A stretch of DNA of 64,000 bases from Doris montereyensis (lineage: Eukaryota > Mollusca > Gastropoda > Nudibranchia > Dorididae), in assembly GCA_037039925.1 (NCBI GenBank), contig JAXRKP010000409.1:189501-253500 (forward strand). The letters run 5' to 3'. Shown here piece after piece: positions 14,901 to 24,240 of this stretch; positions within the stretch are counted from its first letter, which is position 1, and each line of letters starts with the position of its first letter. The translations under genes were made by a program, and so were the position numbers. Under the pieces are notes generated by a model that had not been told where the DNA came from, ran no database searches, and saw only the letters and a list, made by a program, of their open reading frames with translations.

Positions 14901-17900
14901 ACCTTCGATTTTATATATACATATAGCTTTGATAGGAAATAAGAGTAAAGTTCCTTCAAGGCCGCCACAGCCTATAGAGCAGGAGCGTATCCTGGTTTCT
15001 ATAGCGTGAGACAGAACAGGTGATAATAGTCCCCCTTCTGGACAGGATGCTAGTCTAAGCGCAAATTTTTACTTCAAAGCTAGTGCTTGTACCTATTTGC
15101 ATCTGGGTGGGTGTGCGGAAAAAAATGCGTGATAATTGGCTTTCCCACGGAACACAACGTCGACCTAGCTTTGCTAGGATTTGAAATCGGGAACTCATGA
15201 ACTAAGTCACTTGACCACCAACGCCCCTTCAGGAGGGTAAATCCACTATTCATAATAGACGAATTTTGAGAAAAAAAAAGGAAATGTCAAATTCAGTCCT
15301 TGTACGTCGTTACCTGCTTCTCCGCCGTTGGCTGCTGTTCCTCCTGCTTGTACTTTCGAATAAGTTCCATCACTATGACAACAACAACAAAAAAACAATC
15401 ATAAAATGAGAAGCACAAGATGACTCAACTAGTACTACATTAAAAAAAACATTGATTGTGACCCTAAAAATAATAATAATAATTTGTATAGAGCCAAAAT
15501 CCACTAAGGTGCTGGATGTCACTATACTACATTCAACACCATATCATCCAAGATTTAAATCAACAAAAGGTAATTAACTTAATGCTGGCAATGCTAGGCA
15601 TTGGATTCCTTCAGAGAGACACTCCCCCCCACCACACCCAGGCGTGCAAATGGGTACCAGCATCATCAGCTGGGGAGCAAAACCAACAGCTAGTGTCCCA
15701 ACCAGGATGTGATGTATTGTTACCCATTCCACTTGACACTAAAGAAACCGAGATGAGCTCCGGCTCTATAACCCACACAGAGGCATGAAAAGAACATTTT
15801 ACAGTACAACTTGAAATAAAAAGGACAGAACAAGATGAAGGATAAAATGAAAGAAGCTTGACTACCCACAAGTGCATAAACACCTGTCTGTGATGCTTTC
15901 ACACCGTAAGGATCATGTTCCTAGCTAGCAAGCTCACTTCTTAAAGATCTTACAGTAAACTCTTCATTCAAAGATCTAACATCTTAAAGATATTACAGTA
16001 AACTCTTCATTCAAAAATCTAACACCTTAAAGATCTTACGGTAAAATTTTTATTCAAAGATCTCACATCTTAAAGATCTTACAGTAAACATTTCATTCAA
16101 AAATATCACATCTTAAAGATCTTACAGTAAACTTTTCATTCAAAGATCTTACAGTAAACTCTTCCATAAACTTTTCATTCAAAGATCTAACACCTTAAAG
16201 ATCTTACAGTAAACTTTCATTTAAAAAATATCACATCTTAAAGATTTTACAGTAAATTCTTCATTCAATGATTTCACTTCTTAAAGATCTTACAGTAAAC
16301 TCTTCACACAAAGATCTCACATCTTAAGATCTTACAGTAAAGTCTTCAGTTAAAGAGCTAACATCATAAAGATCTTACAGTAAACTTTTCATTCAAAGAT
16401 CTAACATCTGAAGTGATTTCTTTTTGCTTTTGAGTAAGTTTTTGCTTTTAGTATGTACATGAGTAACTGTCAAAATACAGTCATCCTATATCATTGAAAA
16501 GTTTGTAGCGTTCTTGGTTGCCATAGAAACGGCCGACATCCTGGATTTTGACTCATTTTCAAAATCTATCTCCTCCCTTAGATATGAATAAAATCACTCA
16601 AAAGCTGTGCAGATTGTATATTCCATTCAATATCTAAAGAGTGACATCGGGTTTTTTCGATATTTTGGATACTTTTTTTAATGAATTTTTGAAAACACTA
16701 TATATTGTGAATGTACAAAAATGGCGTTTTTATTACAAAAAAAATAATTTCTCAAAAAGTTTACAATATATTTTTTTTAAAACGATGTCATTCTATGAAC
16801 ATTGACAAGAGGAACCTGTGTGCCAAATATAATACAAATCGTACGGTAAATGGCGGAGAAGATAGAATTTTAGTGTGGAAAAACTACATTTTAATGCAAG
16901 TAAAAAAATCAACAGAAAATAACACAAAACAAACGCTTCAGACGGGTTTCCTTGTTGTAACAGCCCTCTTACTCTTTTGACACTCTCTGGCATTGTTACT
17001 TATGTAAATAGGACTATAAATCTAGGTTTAGATGTGCACTGTTGTGAAAACAGACGTCGAAATGATCCAATTTTTTTTCTTTCCCTCTACATCCTATGCT
17101 TGTGCGTGTGTTTACATACACACTGATACGCAATGCCTCTTATATCACACAGCGATGGGAGACGCGCAGTTCATCGGTTTCAGCAAAACGAGGACAAATC
17201 GTGTGTTGCCGCATTTGGCAATTAACCGCCAACATACGGGTTTTTACTGCCATTTTCTCAGTCAGTGTTAGGGTAATTTATGTCAATTTTGATTGTTTTT
17301 TACCTACCCTCGCCTACAAAATATTTTGTAAAAAAAAAATATGCGCCATGCAGAAAATCAACTTTTGGTCCAAAACTCGCCAGTCCAGGTGCCCCCCTCC
17401 CCCCTAAAGATCTTACAGTAAACTCTTCATTCAAAGATCTAACAGTAAACTTTTCATTCAAAGATCTTACAGTAAACTTCATTAAAAGCTCTTGCAGTAA
17501 ACTCTTTATTCAAAGATCTAATATCTTAAAAATCTTACAGTAAACTCTTCATTCAAAGATCTTACAGTAAATTCAAAGATCTAACAGCCAGTTATACTGC
17601 TGGGAATTGGAACCTTAAAAACTCTTTTCTTCTTTATTTTTTAAAGGAAAAGGGTGTCTAAAAAATCATTTTAAAACACTTACGAGTAAAATTGGGGAAA
17701 ATGTGTGAAATTCCTTCAATGGTGACACCACAACGTGGACATCTGTTGTTTCTTTCCAAACTTTTCTCAATGCAGCGGAAACTGAGAAGAAATGAAAGGA
17801 GAATAATAAATGTATAAGCGGAAACATATTATAGTAATTTCCTTGTGGTAGTAACACAATCTGACTTATGTGCTGCCCAAGCACCATAAGGATAAGATGT

Positions 17901-20804
17901 AGCAGCACATAGAAAATATATTAAAGATCTTTCAGTAAACTCTTCATTCAAAAGATCTAACATCTTAAAGATCTTACAGTAAAAATCTTCATTCAAAAGA
18001 TCTAACTCTTAAAGATCCTACTGTAAACTCTTCATTCAAAGATCTAATATCTTAATGTTCTTCAGTAAAAAAAATCTTCATTCAAAAGATCTAATTCAAA
18101 GTTCTAACATATTAAAGATCTTTAAAATCTTCATTCAGTAACATTCAAAGTTCTAACATATTAAAGATCTTAAAGTAAAATCTTCATTCAAAGATCTAAC
18201 ATCTTAAAGACCTTACAGTAAAAATCTTCATTCAAAGATCTAACATCTTAAAGACCTTACAGTAAACTCTTCATTCAAAGATCTAATCATCTTCATTCAA
18301 AGAGGAAAGATCTAACATCTTAAAGATCTTACAGTAAACTCTTCATTCAAAGATCTAACATCTTAAAGATCTTACAGTAAAAATCTTCATTCAAAGATCT
18401 AACATCTTATGAGGAAAATGGAATGGGTGATTGTGGTCAAAGTATCAAAATGGGGGGTAATGGCATTTTGTTTCAGTTCAACTCATCTGCTTCACTTCAG
18501 TACAAGTCATTTATGATAAATTTACCTCTGTCTGATCAAAAACAGCATTTGAAAGTGACCCATACCACCACTTTTTGAGAAAATCCTTTAGAAGAACGCA
18601 CAAATAGCCTTCATTGGGGCCTAAATAACTCATTCACCCCTGCACTAAAATGGATCCGCCCGTGCCCTACGGAAAGCTTGCTATATCCCCTATCATACAG
18701 TGACCTATTACACATCCAATCAAACACCTTTATTTTATCATAATTTTTCCATTGCTTGATGTCAATCGGTGTGTTCAAGAGCTATCCTCCCTTGTATTGC
18801 CATAGCTGTGTTCGGTTTTACTCTCTCCGCGAAGACTCACGGAAACGGCCAGATATCTCAATCCGAGGCTCCCGCTTCCCCCGTTATACTTTCGCTTTCG
18901 CGATACTAATAATACTCCTGTTTACATATCAACATGTGATGGCAGTCACAATTTATTTGAATACCGTTACTACTATTATTGTCATCTATAATAATAACAA
19001 AATCTTTTTTGTCCATTCAAGGCAATTTTTCGTTTGACACAGTACTATAGTTGTTATCACAGTGTCAAAACTAGGTATTGGTTTTTGTATGCAGTGTTTT
19101 CTTTATTGATAGGTTGTCTATCATCATTCAAAGACAGTAAGTTTCATTTTGTGACTTTTTATTATTGTTTACAAGAAGAGTGTGTAAGATCTCTATCTTT
19201 ATCATGCTAAAATCTTGTCGTAAACAACTTGCAAAGGTGCGTGCGAAACTTTGAATACATGATTCTGCTGTTGAAATAGGTGAAGAAATAACATGACCTG
19301 ATGATAATGTGCTTGTCACATCCTTTCTTTCATCTAGTAGTAGATCTAGTAATAGTAGTAGTAGTAGTAGTAGTGCTCGCACAACATTGACAACCACCAC
19401 CATCCCCACCCCGCCCGCCAGAATTTGTCAACCTTTCCTCCACCTCTCGTTCATCCCCTATGCCCGCCCTTCACATTCACCAACCACTAGTAGTAATGGA
19501 AATGTAACAGTCTGTACTGCTAGACCACTGGCCTTTGATGTCAACATTCCCGCTACCTCCCATTCATCTCCTTTACCCGACCCTTCACACATAATATCGG
19601 TTGGTAGCAGCACGGCAGTTGACACTATAGTCGGTCACTAGGATGTTGATGTAATACAGCTCGTCAAGGGCATTGTGAGTCCCTTCAGCTTCGAGATATC
19701 AAAATTCACATATTTATGGCCTTGCCAAGCAACGAGAATACAAAAGACTCTTACATAGTGACCGTGTCATGAAAGAAAATATGAAATAATGCGCTTGTCA
19801 TGCCTCGGGCGTAAAGTCCACGACCAGTGCCTTACCATTGACCCGAGCGCTTCGGATCATGGAGATGGACGTAACACCAATGAAATGTTAGAACAGTGAA
19901 AAGAAGAACCCTTTTACGGGCACAAAGAATTTAAAAAATATATATATATATATCCTGCTATAAATTTAAACACATTTCTGTTACAAAACTTGATGCCATC
20001 ATTTAAATACACTTGTGACTTCTGACTCTTCAATTTTGCCAAATATTCAATTTATTTACTCACCAAAATGAGTGACCACATTTGGTCATATACGCTTCAT
20101 CAATGTAGTCAAAACAGATTGGACTAAAGGAGAGAAAAAGGAAAACAAATTGTTTTACAACATTAAATCACACACAAGTGATATGTTAACATTGATAAAT
20201 GCTTAAACAAAGTCATTCTTTAAAAAAAAAAAAAAAAATTGATTTGTTTTTCATTTATGAGTTTCATAGTGAATACATAGAGAAAAACAGTCATCAAGAG
20301 AGGGTCTAAAGGGTGGAGGGAATCAACATTTTTCTCATGAATATTAATTAAATGAGTTGCAATTACAAAATGTGATTTATTCTACAAAGGCCAAAACAAA
20401 ACAAAAACAAATGTAAAGAAAAACTTAAAATAAAATGGTGATGCTAATAGATGAAGCTACAGATTTAAGTCATTCAGGCTTAATCAAAAGACACATATAA
20501 AGAGCTTTAAGATAGCCACTGCTTAAAGGAGAGAGGCCTTTATGGATTGTGATAGATCTCTTCCATTCGTCTTTAGCCTCTGCTCCCATCACATGTACGA
20601 GGAAAACCTCTCCATTCCTCTCCTCCTCCCCCCCCAAACAAAATCCAAGCCCCAAATTTTATCTAATCCCTTCAGATAAAAAAAACAAAACTCACCAAAT
20701 AAAATCGTTGTTGACATTTTTATAGGAACCATCTTGCCCTCCATACACAGGGGCCAATCTTTTCTTTGGTCTCGCGCTGGCGGCTGTGATTTTCGGGACA
20801 TCAT
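1009..20804 (-). CDS. COP1: COP1 E3 ubiquitin-protein ligase, 13 exons, 3' part off the left edge
   Basis: Constitutive photomorphogenesis protein 1 homologue: a RING-type E3 ligase that, with its WD40 propeller as substrate receptor, targets transcription factors such as JUN and ETS proteins for degradation in animals (family knowledge). Coding exons on the minus strand: 20804-20696, 20123-20064, 17781-17684, 15372-15314, 13870-13697, 12886-12827, 11924-11883, 7576-7403, 6053-5946, 4401-4266, 3380-3238, 2274-2166, 1089-1009. Exon phases agree across junctions once four apparently missing bases are allowed for. Domain order is a C3HC4 RING (exons 1-3), coiled coil (5-7), a poorly conserved acidic/Ser linker (8), a conserved helix with [10 protein letters not shown] (9), then WD40 repeats (10 onward). 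The N-terminus is much shorter than in mammals. Remaining WD40 repeats should lie left of the window. Confidence 0.93.
1378..1442 (+). repeat. G-rich tract with quadruplex potential
   Basis: GGGGAGGGAGGAGGAGGGGG and further GGG runs separated by one to three bases, in COP1 intron 12. It is C-rich in the COP1 transcript, so a G4 could form only on the non-transcript strand. Confidence 0.7.
1688..1940 (+). mobile_element. SINE family B-related copy, partial
   Basis: Head GTCCTGGGGGTAAGGTATAT and ATCATGGATTTGATTTGTGC, then GGGTAAAACCCACGCTTACC. The body then departs from family B. Confidence 0.5.
2166..2274 (-). CDS. COP1: COP1 coding exon 12 (WD40 repeat 2)
   Basis: Reads [20 protein letters not shown] then [16 protein letters not shown], matching [20 protein letters not shown] and the TVILWDGFTGQRSKVYQ that follows in vertebrate COP1. 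Acceptor GATCAG, donor GTGCGT; 109 nt, phases fit. Confidence 0.92.
2605..2910 (+). mobile_element. tRNA-derived SINE, family B, near full length
   Basis: tRNA-like head TCTAGAGGTAAGGCATCTGC (A box) and GGTCATGGGCTCATACCC (B box), then a body with GGTAAAACCCAC, TGCAGATCATAACACTGTGC, CTTGGCTGTTTATAAGGCAG and TTAGTTGTGGATGTGGGCAA. Confidence 0.75.
2945..2987. repeat. (GT)n microsatellite
   Basis: About 21 GT units in COP1 intron 11. Confidence 0.95.
3238..3380 (-). CDS. COP1: COP1 coding exon 11 (WD40 repeat 1)
   Basis: Reads [10 protein letters not shown], then [20 protein letters not shown] and TEMTCASKI, matching [20 protein letters not shown] and the residues after it in vertebrates. One T is missing from the T-run after GAA, so the frame breaks in mid-exon. 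No AG precedes the expected start (the DNA reads TTTGTTTGCATTGAG), so the acceptor is unclear. Donor GTCAGT. Confidence 0.85.
3883..4195 (-). mobile_element. tRNA-derived SINE, family A, near full length
   Basis: Read on the minus strand it starts with a tRNA-like head: GGTGGCTGAGTGGTTAGAC (A box) and, about 40 nt on, GGTCCTGGGTTTTAATC (B box region), resembling tRNA-Ser/Leu. The body has CACCTGTTTTGCTTCATGC and the conserved GGCCATAATGGCCGTGAAGG. An adjacent partial copy lies at 3786-3880. Confidence 0.75.
4266..4401 (-). CDS. COP1: COP1 coding exon 10 (lead-in to WD40)
   Basis: Reads [20 protein letters not shown] then [20 protein letters not shown], matching [20 protein letters not shown] and the ATLSYASDLYNGSSIVSS that follows in vertebrate COP1. 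Acceptor ACGCAG, donor GTAACT; 136 nt, entry phase 1. Confidence 0.9.
4490..4790 (-). mobile_element. tRNA-derived SINE, family B, minus orientation
   Basis: Inverted landmarks: CTGTCCTGTACACAGCCAAG, GTGCACAGATTGTTGTGATT and the head GAACTCGCAACCTTTTGATT then AACACCTTGCCTCTGGG. Confidence 0.7.
5640..5760 (-). repeat. family C short interspersed repeat, minus orientation
   Basis: Inverted: GTGATCTCCGGGTGAATTAA, GAGGAAACAGTGAGGTGAAA, AAGAAGTAGGACCTACCAGC, CACCTACCAACAGCTG. Confidence 0.6.
5946..6053 (-). CDS. COP1: COP1 coding exon 9 (conserved HFEDLE helix)
   Basis: Reads [19 protein letters not shown], matching SRRKRLTAHFEDLEQCYF of vertebrate COP1. As written the last codon before the strong GTAAGG donor is TAG and the phase does not fit exon 10. 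One extra G in the GGGG run near the exon end removes the stop and gives the phase exon 10 needs, so a missing base is likely. Confidence 0.85.
   Translation of the reverse strand: MLPTIEVTEARKKRKLSQHFEDLEHVYLDIRGALA
6160..6995. repeat. minisatellite, 25-bp unit, about 33 copies
   Basis: Unit close to GATTAGTTTAACGACTGGGC + ACAAG, with A/G variation at AACAACTGG/AACGACTGG and some shortened units. In COP1 intron 8. Confidence 0.95.
7003..7268 (-). mobile_element. tRNA-derived SINE, family B, minus orientation
   Basis: Inverted landmarks: TTTACCCACATCCACGGCTA, GCTGCCCTGTAAACAGCCAA and the head GGTTGAGAGGCTGACACCTT. A G-run (about 14) lies inside. Confidence 0.7.
7403..7576 (-). CDS. COP1: COP1 coding exon 8 (variable linker)
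   Basis: 58 codons, phase 0, TTTAG acceptor and GTAAGG donor. Rich in Ser, Gly, Glu and Asp (for example [18 protein letters not shown]). This linker between coiled coil and WD40 is poorly conserved in the family, so the assignment rests mainly on the open frame, splice sites and order. Confidence 0.7.
8513..9418. repeat. minisatellite, about 52-bp unit, about 17 copies
   Basis: Each unit has TGTATGGACTGCTTACAGTC, TGTTAGATCTAGATATCATT and ATCTTTATACAA. Contains the palindromic AGATCT and CTAG steps common elsewhere in the window. In COP1 intron 7. Confidence 0.95.
9485..9560 (+). mobile_element. hAT-like terminal sequence
   Basis: CAGGGTGTCCAGCAAAACTG followed by AAAATTTCCTACC resembles hAT-type ends. 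It lies between the 52-bp minisatellite and the L2-like LINE; no partner end was found. Confidence 0.3.
9670..11375 (+). mobile_element. 5'-truncated non-LTR retrotransposon, L2/CR1-like
   Basis: Reverse transcriptase of the L2/CR1 type: [35 protein letters not shown], catalytic YADD at 10386-10397 followed by TQLY, and C-terminal [15 protein letters not shown] ending 11226. The 3' tail has a GCGC-containing hairpin (TGTACGGCGCATAGAGC, ATAATGCGCCTTATAAATTC) followed by (ATT)n, typical of this clade. Frame changes at AAAAA (about 10022) and AAAAAA (about 10556) are single-base slips, and there is one in-frame TAA at about 10751. No endonuclease domain remains. It lies inside COP1 intron 7, opposite in strand to the gene. 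Confidence 0.88.
11480..11620 (+). mobile_element. Tigger/mariner-like MITE end
   Basis: CAGTGGAACCTCTCTAATCG with internal palindromic stretches (GGGAAGAATTCCCAGGG) resembles the CAGTGGAACCTC ends of pogo/Tigger-type elements. No transposase. Confidence 0.4.
11883..11924 (-). CDS. COP1: COP1 coding exon 7 (end of coiled coil)
   Basis: 14 codons reading [14 protein letters not shown], with CTCAG acceptor and GTAAGT donor, phase 0. Placed by splice sites, phase and order between exons 6 and 8; sequence similarity alone is weak. Confidence 0.68.
12240..12530 (-). mobile_element. tRNA-derived SINE, family A
   Basis: Same family: plus-strand landmarks GCTCCTTCAAGGCCGTTATG, AGTGCTTGTACCCATTTGCA and, at the head end, AGGATTCAAACCAGGGACAT with CGGCCACCGACACC. 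Confidence 0.75.
12827..12886 (-). CDS. COP1: COP1 coding exon 6 (coiled coil, second part)
   Basis: 20 codons reading [20 protein letters not shown], with TTTCAG acceptor and GTGAGT donor, phase 0. It continues the heptad pattern of the vertebrate EQLEQIQKELSVLEEDIK region. Confidence 0.82.
13443..13655. repeat. minisatellite, about 19-bp unit
   Basis: Units of AATTCCCACAACTCTAAAA, about 11 copies, ending about 40 bp from COP1 exon 5. Confidence 0.92.
13697..13870 (-). CDS. COP1: COP1 coding exon 5 (coiled coil, first part)
   Basis: 58 codons, phase 0 at both ends. Contains [20 protein letters not shown] followed by [14 protein letters not shown], matching [20 protein letters not shown] and LMEFLKVARRNKREQ of vertebrate COP1. 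Donor is GTTGGA, weaker than the others. Confidence 0.9.
13945..14055 (-). repeat. family C short interspersed repeat, minus orientation
   Basis: Inverted: AACAGCAAGATGAAAGAG, AAGTAGGATCTACCAGCAGC, CCCGCCAACCGCCCACAAC. A second inverted copy is at about 13190-13310. Confidence 0.6.
14210..14592 (-). mobile_element. second copy of the third SINE family, head missing
   Basis: Shares CTACGCCTGAGCTAAGTTC, CAAAGGCACATGGGACCACC and CACTCATTTTATCCTGTCTG with 63140-63562, but stops before the tRNA-like head. Confidence 0.6.
14943..15230 (-). mobile_element. tRNA-derived SINE, family A
   Basis: Landmarks GTTCCTTCAAGGCCGCCACA, GCTAGTGCTTGTACCTATTT and GACCTAGCTTTGCTAGGATT. It lies just left of COP1 exon 4. 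Confidence 0.72.
15314..15372 (-). CDS. COP1: COP1 coding exon 4 (post-RING helix)
   Basis: Reads [19 protein letters not shown], corresponding to NELILKQKQRFEEKR after the RING of vertebrate COP1. Acceptor CATAG, donor GTAACG; 59 nt, phases fit both neighbours. Confidence 0.85.
15915..16409. repeat. minisatellite, 43-bp unit, block 1
   Basis: Units of AAAGATCTTACAGTAAACTC then TTCATTCAAAGATCTAACATCTT. The same unit resumes at 17406 and 17918. Confidence 0.92.
16410..17405. other. about 1 kb non-repeat segment splitting the 43-bp array
   Basis: Unique-looking DNA with no supported gene, between array blocks 1 and 2. It contains GGTTGCCATAGAAACGGCCG and TCCTGGATTTTGACTC, similar in style to the GTTCCCATGGCAACC text near 57301, so it may be an inserted element. 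It ends in a C-rich run at 17391-17405. Confidence 0.5.
17406..17590. repeat. minisatellite, 43-bp unit, block 2
   Basis: Same unit as block 1 (GATCTTACAGTAAACTCTTC, ATTCAAAGATCTAAC). Ends about 95 bp from COP1 exon 3. Confidence 0.9.
17684..17781 (-). CDS. COP1: COP1 coding exon 3 (RING, second half)
   Basis: Reads [18 protein letters not shown] and continues to HIFPNFT, giving the last RING zinc ligands (CFRC and CPRC). Acceptor CTCAG, donor GTAAG. The exon lies within a region otherwise occupied by 43-bp minisatellite DNA on both sides. Confidence 0.93.
17915..18410. repeat. minisatellite, 43-bp unit, block 3
   Basis: Same unit, on the other side of COP1 exon 3, with several truncated units. 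Confidence 0.92.
20064..20123 (-). CDS. COP1: COP1 coding exon 2 (RING, first half)
   Basis: Reads [19 protein letters not shown] with TTTAG acceptor and GTGAGT donor; 60 nt, entered and left at phase 2. It carries the second and third RING cysteines and the His. Confidence 0.93.
20696..20804 (-). CDS. COP1: COP1 coding exon 1 (N-terminus to first RING cysteine)
   Basis: Ends in frame as NNDFIC, the last Cys codon split TG|T across the intron, matching the NDFVC that precedes PICFD in other COP1 proteins. Upstream of it reads RPKKRLAP, like the basic RKRPLLAP stretch of vertebrate COP1. The donor is GTGAGT. The ATGATG at 20804 is in frame only if one A is missing from the A-run just after it. 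Without that base the COP1 frame has no Met below an upstream stop. A strong polypyrimidine tract and CAG just upstream (about 20838) suggest a 5' UTR intron, so an untranslated first exon probably lies further right. Confidence 0.8.
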
Positions 20805-20924
20805 AATGGCTTCATAAATAGAGTACAACTATGATCTGAAGAATAAGAAGAAAAAAAGATCAATAACACTAAAATACTCTTAACATGCTGTCAGTGATGA
20901 ACATTCAACCATATTATATCTCAC

Positions 20925-23900
20925 AGACCGGGCAGTGGACAAGTAAGCACCTGTACCAGGAGTAGATGAACCCGCCCTCCACAAGTCTCCTTGCAGGTCG
21001 GTCTTGACTGATCAAAGACTAAGGGAGTTAACCCTGACAGAAAATAACAACCTGCTGCCTTGCAGGCTGGTCTTGAATGACCAAAGGCTAAGGGAGTTAA
21101 TCCTGACAGAAAATAAAAAGGCCTGGTAGGGGCCTTACGGTGGCAGCCCCATCATCTACCTAGGGTACATTGGGCTAATCCTGCTTATCCGAAACCTAAC
21201 TGATGCAGAGAAATAAATATAATATAACCGGCTTGACTTTTCAACGACGAAAATGGAAACGAACACGGACTGTGATTTTTGGAACATGGAATGTGAGGGC
21301 AATAAATGCTAAAGAGTTACTTAGTTGAAGATATGGAAAAATTCGAAGTAGACATTTTGACTATTACAGAAACAAAGAAAAAAGGACAAGGAATAGAAAA
21401 TATAGGACCAAAACATATTTTAATCTTCTCAGGAGAAGATGTCAAAGATGGAGCTAGAGCAGGAGTAGGTCTCCTAGTGCATAAAAGGCTACTAAAAAGT
21501 TGGAAATTTATAAACCCACGGCTATTAGAGATAAATATTGAACCAAAAGGAAGAGAAATTGAATTATTAATAGCTTATGGACCAAACGAAGACGCCACTA
21601 AAGAAGAAAAAGATACCTTCGAAAACGATTTACAAATAGTTGCAGAGAATCTTAAACACAAACAGGAACTAATGGTTTTAGGAGATTTAAACGCTAGAGT
21701 AGGCAACAGTATAGAAACATCAGGAGGAGTAAAAGGTAAAGAAAGAGAGACAACAACTTCTCCAAATGGAGAGAGACTAATAAGATTTTTGCCTAAAGAA
21801 TAACATGAAAATAGTCAACACCTTTTTTCCTCATAAAGATATCCACAAATATACAACAGTAAATGAAGAAAGGTTATGAAAAGTCAATGATAGACTACAT
21901 AATAGTTAGCAGCTTCCTTTTTTACAGTACATTGGATGTAAGAGTAAACAGAGGAGCAGAAATATTTAGTGATCATCATTTAGTGATTGCCAAAATGAGA
22001 TTACTGACTCAAGAAAACAAACAGAAAAGGAAAGAGAAGAAAACTACTAAACTCAAAATAAAGGAACTAAATAAACCAATAGTAAAAGAGATATACCAAT
22101 CAAGGTTAAGAAGATTTATCGGTGAAAGGCAGATGGATCTGAAAGATAGCACAATAGAAGAAAAGTGTCAAAGAAACACTCCTCACTTGTACTGAAGAGG
22201 TCTGTGGTAGGAAACAAATTAAAGGAGATGGAAAAAGAATAGCATGGTGGAATGAGAATGTCAAAACTAAGATCAAAGAAAAGAACGATGCCTGAAAGAA
22301 ATACTTGTAAACAAAGAGACCAGAGGATAGGATAGATTACGTGAGTAAAAGAACTATCGCCAAAGAGGAAGTGAGGAAAGCAAAACGGGAACAATGGGAA
22401 GAGTTTGGACAAAGACTTCGAAAAAGCTATCAAGGAAATCATAAGCTGTTCTAGGGGGGGCAATGAAGACCATGAAAAAGACCAAAGCATGCCCAATGAC
22501 AAATTAAGAATGCCAAAAGAGAAATAGGAAAGAAGACAGCCAAATCATGGAAGCGTGGAGAAAATATTTTCAACAATTACATAATCCCTCCAGAAACATA
22601 TGAAACAAGGAGTAATGATCAATTAGTAAGAGTAACAAGTAATCCAGAGGACACAACTGAAGATGTAGATATATTAGCTATAAGAAAAGGGAAATTAGGA
22701 AAAGCCCCAGGAGCAGATCAAGCGTATCCAGAAATGATTAAAAACCAAGGGAGAGAGGCAGACAAACTATTACATGCAATATGCTAACAAGCATGGAAGT
22801 CCAAAGAGGTGCTAGACGACTGGAAAAAAGGAACAGTAGTACCAATACATAAGAAAGGATCAACTATGGAATGCTCAAACTATAGAGGGATATCACTACT
22901 TAGCGTACCAGGAAAAGAGTAGAGGATCCGATTGAAGAGCATCAGAGTGGATCTAGACCAGGAAGAAGTGTACAAGACCACATATTTACAATTAGACAAA
23001 TAATAGAAAAATTCCTTGAGAGAAACAATGATTTGCACCTTTGTTTTATTGACTTAGAAAAGACATTTGACACTGGGACGAACTATGGCATTCCTTAAAA
23101 GAACACAATGTAGAGCAAAATTTAATAGAAGCCATTAAAAGTTTTTACAATAAACCAACATGTGCAGTGGGAGTAGCTGGAAACAAAGCTGCAGAATTTG
23201 ATGTAGACATAGGGGTAAGACAGGGTTGTATCCTAAGTCCTCTTTTGTTTATCACATTTATGGATTGAGTCACAAAGGCATTCTCAAAAATGAAGAAACT
23301 GAATGTAGGTATGTGGAAGCTCAAACCAGTAAATGTATCAATGCTTTCATTTGCCGATGATTTAAATGTTTGGAAAATCATAAAGTGACCTTCAGTCGAA
23401 TATCAACATTATGAACAATGAACTAAATAAAAGAGGAATGAGAGTAAATGCAAAGAAAACTAAAACAATGCTAGTAACTAAACTAGGAAGCTAAAACACT
23501 AAATCATAAATTGGGCAGGGAGAATTTAGAACAAGTTCACAGCTACAATTTCCTAGGAGTAATGATTAACTCTGAGGGAAAACTAAGAGAAGAAATCAGC
23601 CAGAGAATCCAAAAGGCAAGTGCAATATATAACCATCTAGGAAAGGCATTTCATATAAACAATAATTCAACAACAAAACCAAAATGGCAGTATACAACAC
23701 AGTTTACTGTCTACTCTCCTCCCTTAGAGAATACAGTAGAGTACAGGCAGCTGAAATGAAATATCTAAGAAGAGTAGTAGGGAAAACTAAAAGAGACAAA
23801 ATCACCAAAAACACAACAATAAGAGATCAAACCAAAGCAGATGGCATAAAAAGAAGAAAGATAGAAATAAATCAATTGAGATGGTTTGGGCATGTAAAAG

Positions 23901-24240
23901 AGAAAGAAACAGTAGAAAGCAAAATGGCAAATCAGTATACAGAAATAAAAAAAACAGAAGAAATGAAATATCTAAGAAGAAGTAGAAAACTAAAAGAGAC
24001 AAAATTGAAGAATAAAAATAAGATTAATCATTTTTAAAGAGGACAGTAGGCTAAATCAAACAGTGCTAAAACCAAGGTAAAAAACCAAAAGGCAGACCTC
24101 GGAGAAAGTGGGAAGAAGATATAAAAGAGGCATTGAAGAATAGAAATTTAACATTTTTGGAAGGAAACAGAAAATGCCAGGACAGGGCATCCTGGAGAAA
24201 GATCATCTCAGGCATCTGAACCCACACACCGAAAGGTAGA
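20925..24240 (+). mobile_element. non-LTR retrotransposon with AP endonuclease and RT (RTE/craft-like), degraded
   Basis: 5' region with a roughly 57-bp direct repeat (20994-21050 and 21060-21116, sharing TAAGGGAGTTAA and CTGACAGAAAATAA). Endonuclease motifs are GTWNVR at 21281-21298, GDLNARVG near 21685 and SDHH at 21969-21980. RT motifs are GKAPGADQ near 22695, NYRGISLLSV near 22878, FIDLEKTFD near 23045, RQGCILSPLLF near 23220 and FADD at 23350-23361. The C-terminal part has QLRWFGHVK near 23874. Many stops and frame changes are present, so it is not active. The subfamily is uncertain. It sits just upstream of the COP1 first coding exon, head to head. Confidence 0.85.

Noticed and set aside
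19309..19641. Ser/Thr-rich 110-codon frame on the plus strand
   Set aside because: Starts in an (AGT)n repeat, has no recognisable domain or splice context and lies in a COP1 intron on the opposite strand.
1009..20804. COP1 as a pseudogene because of its frame breaks
   Set aside because: Intron-containing, conserved splice sites and zinc ligands, and the breaks are single bases in homopolymers as also seen in RPL5, which must be functional.
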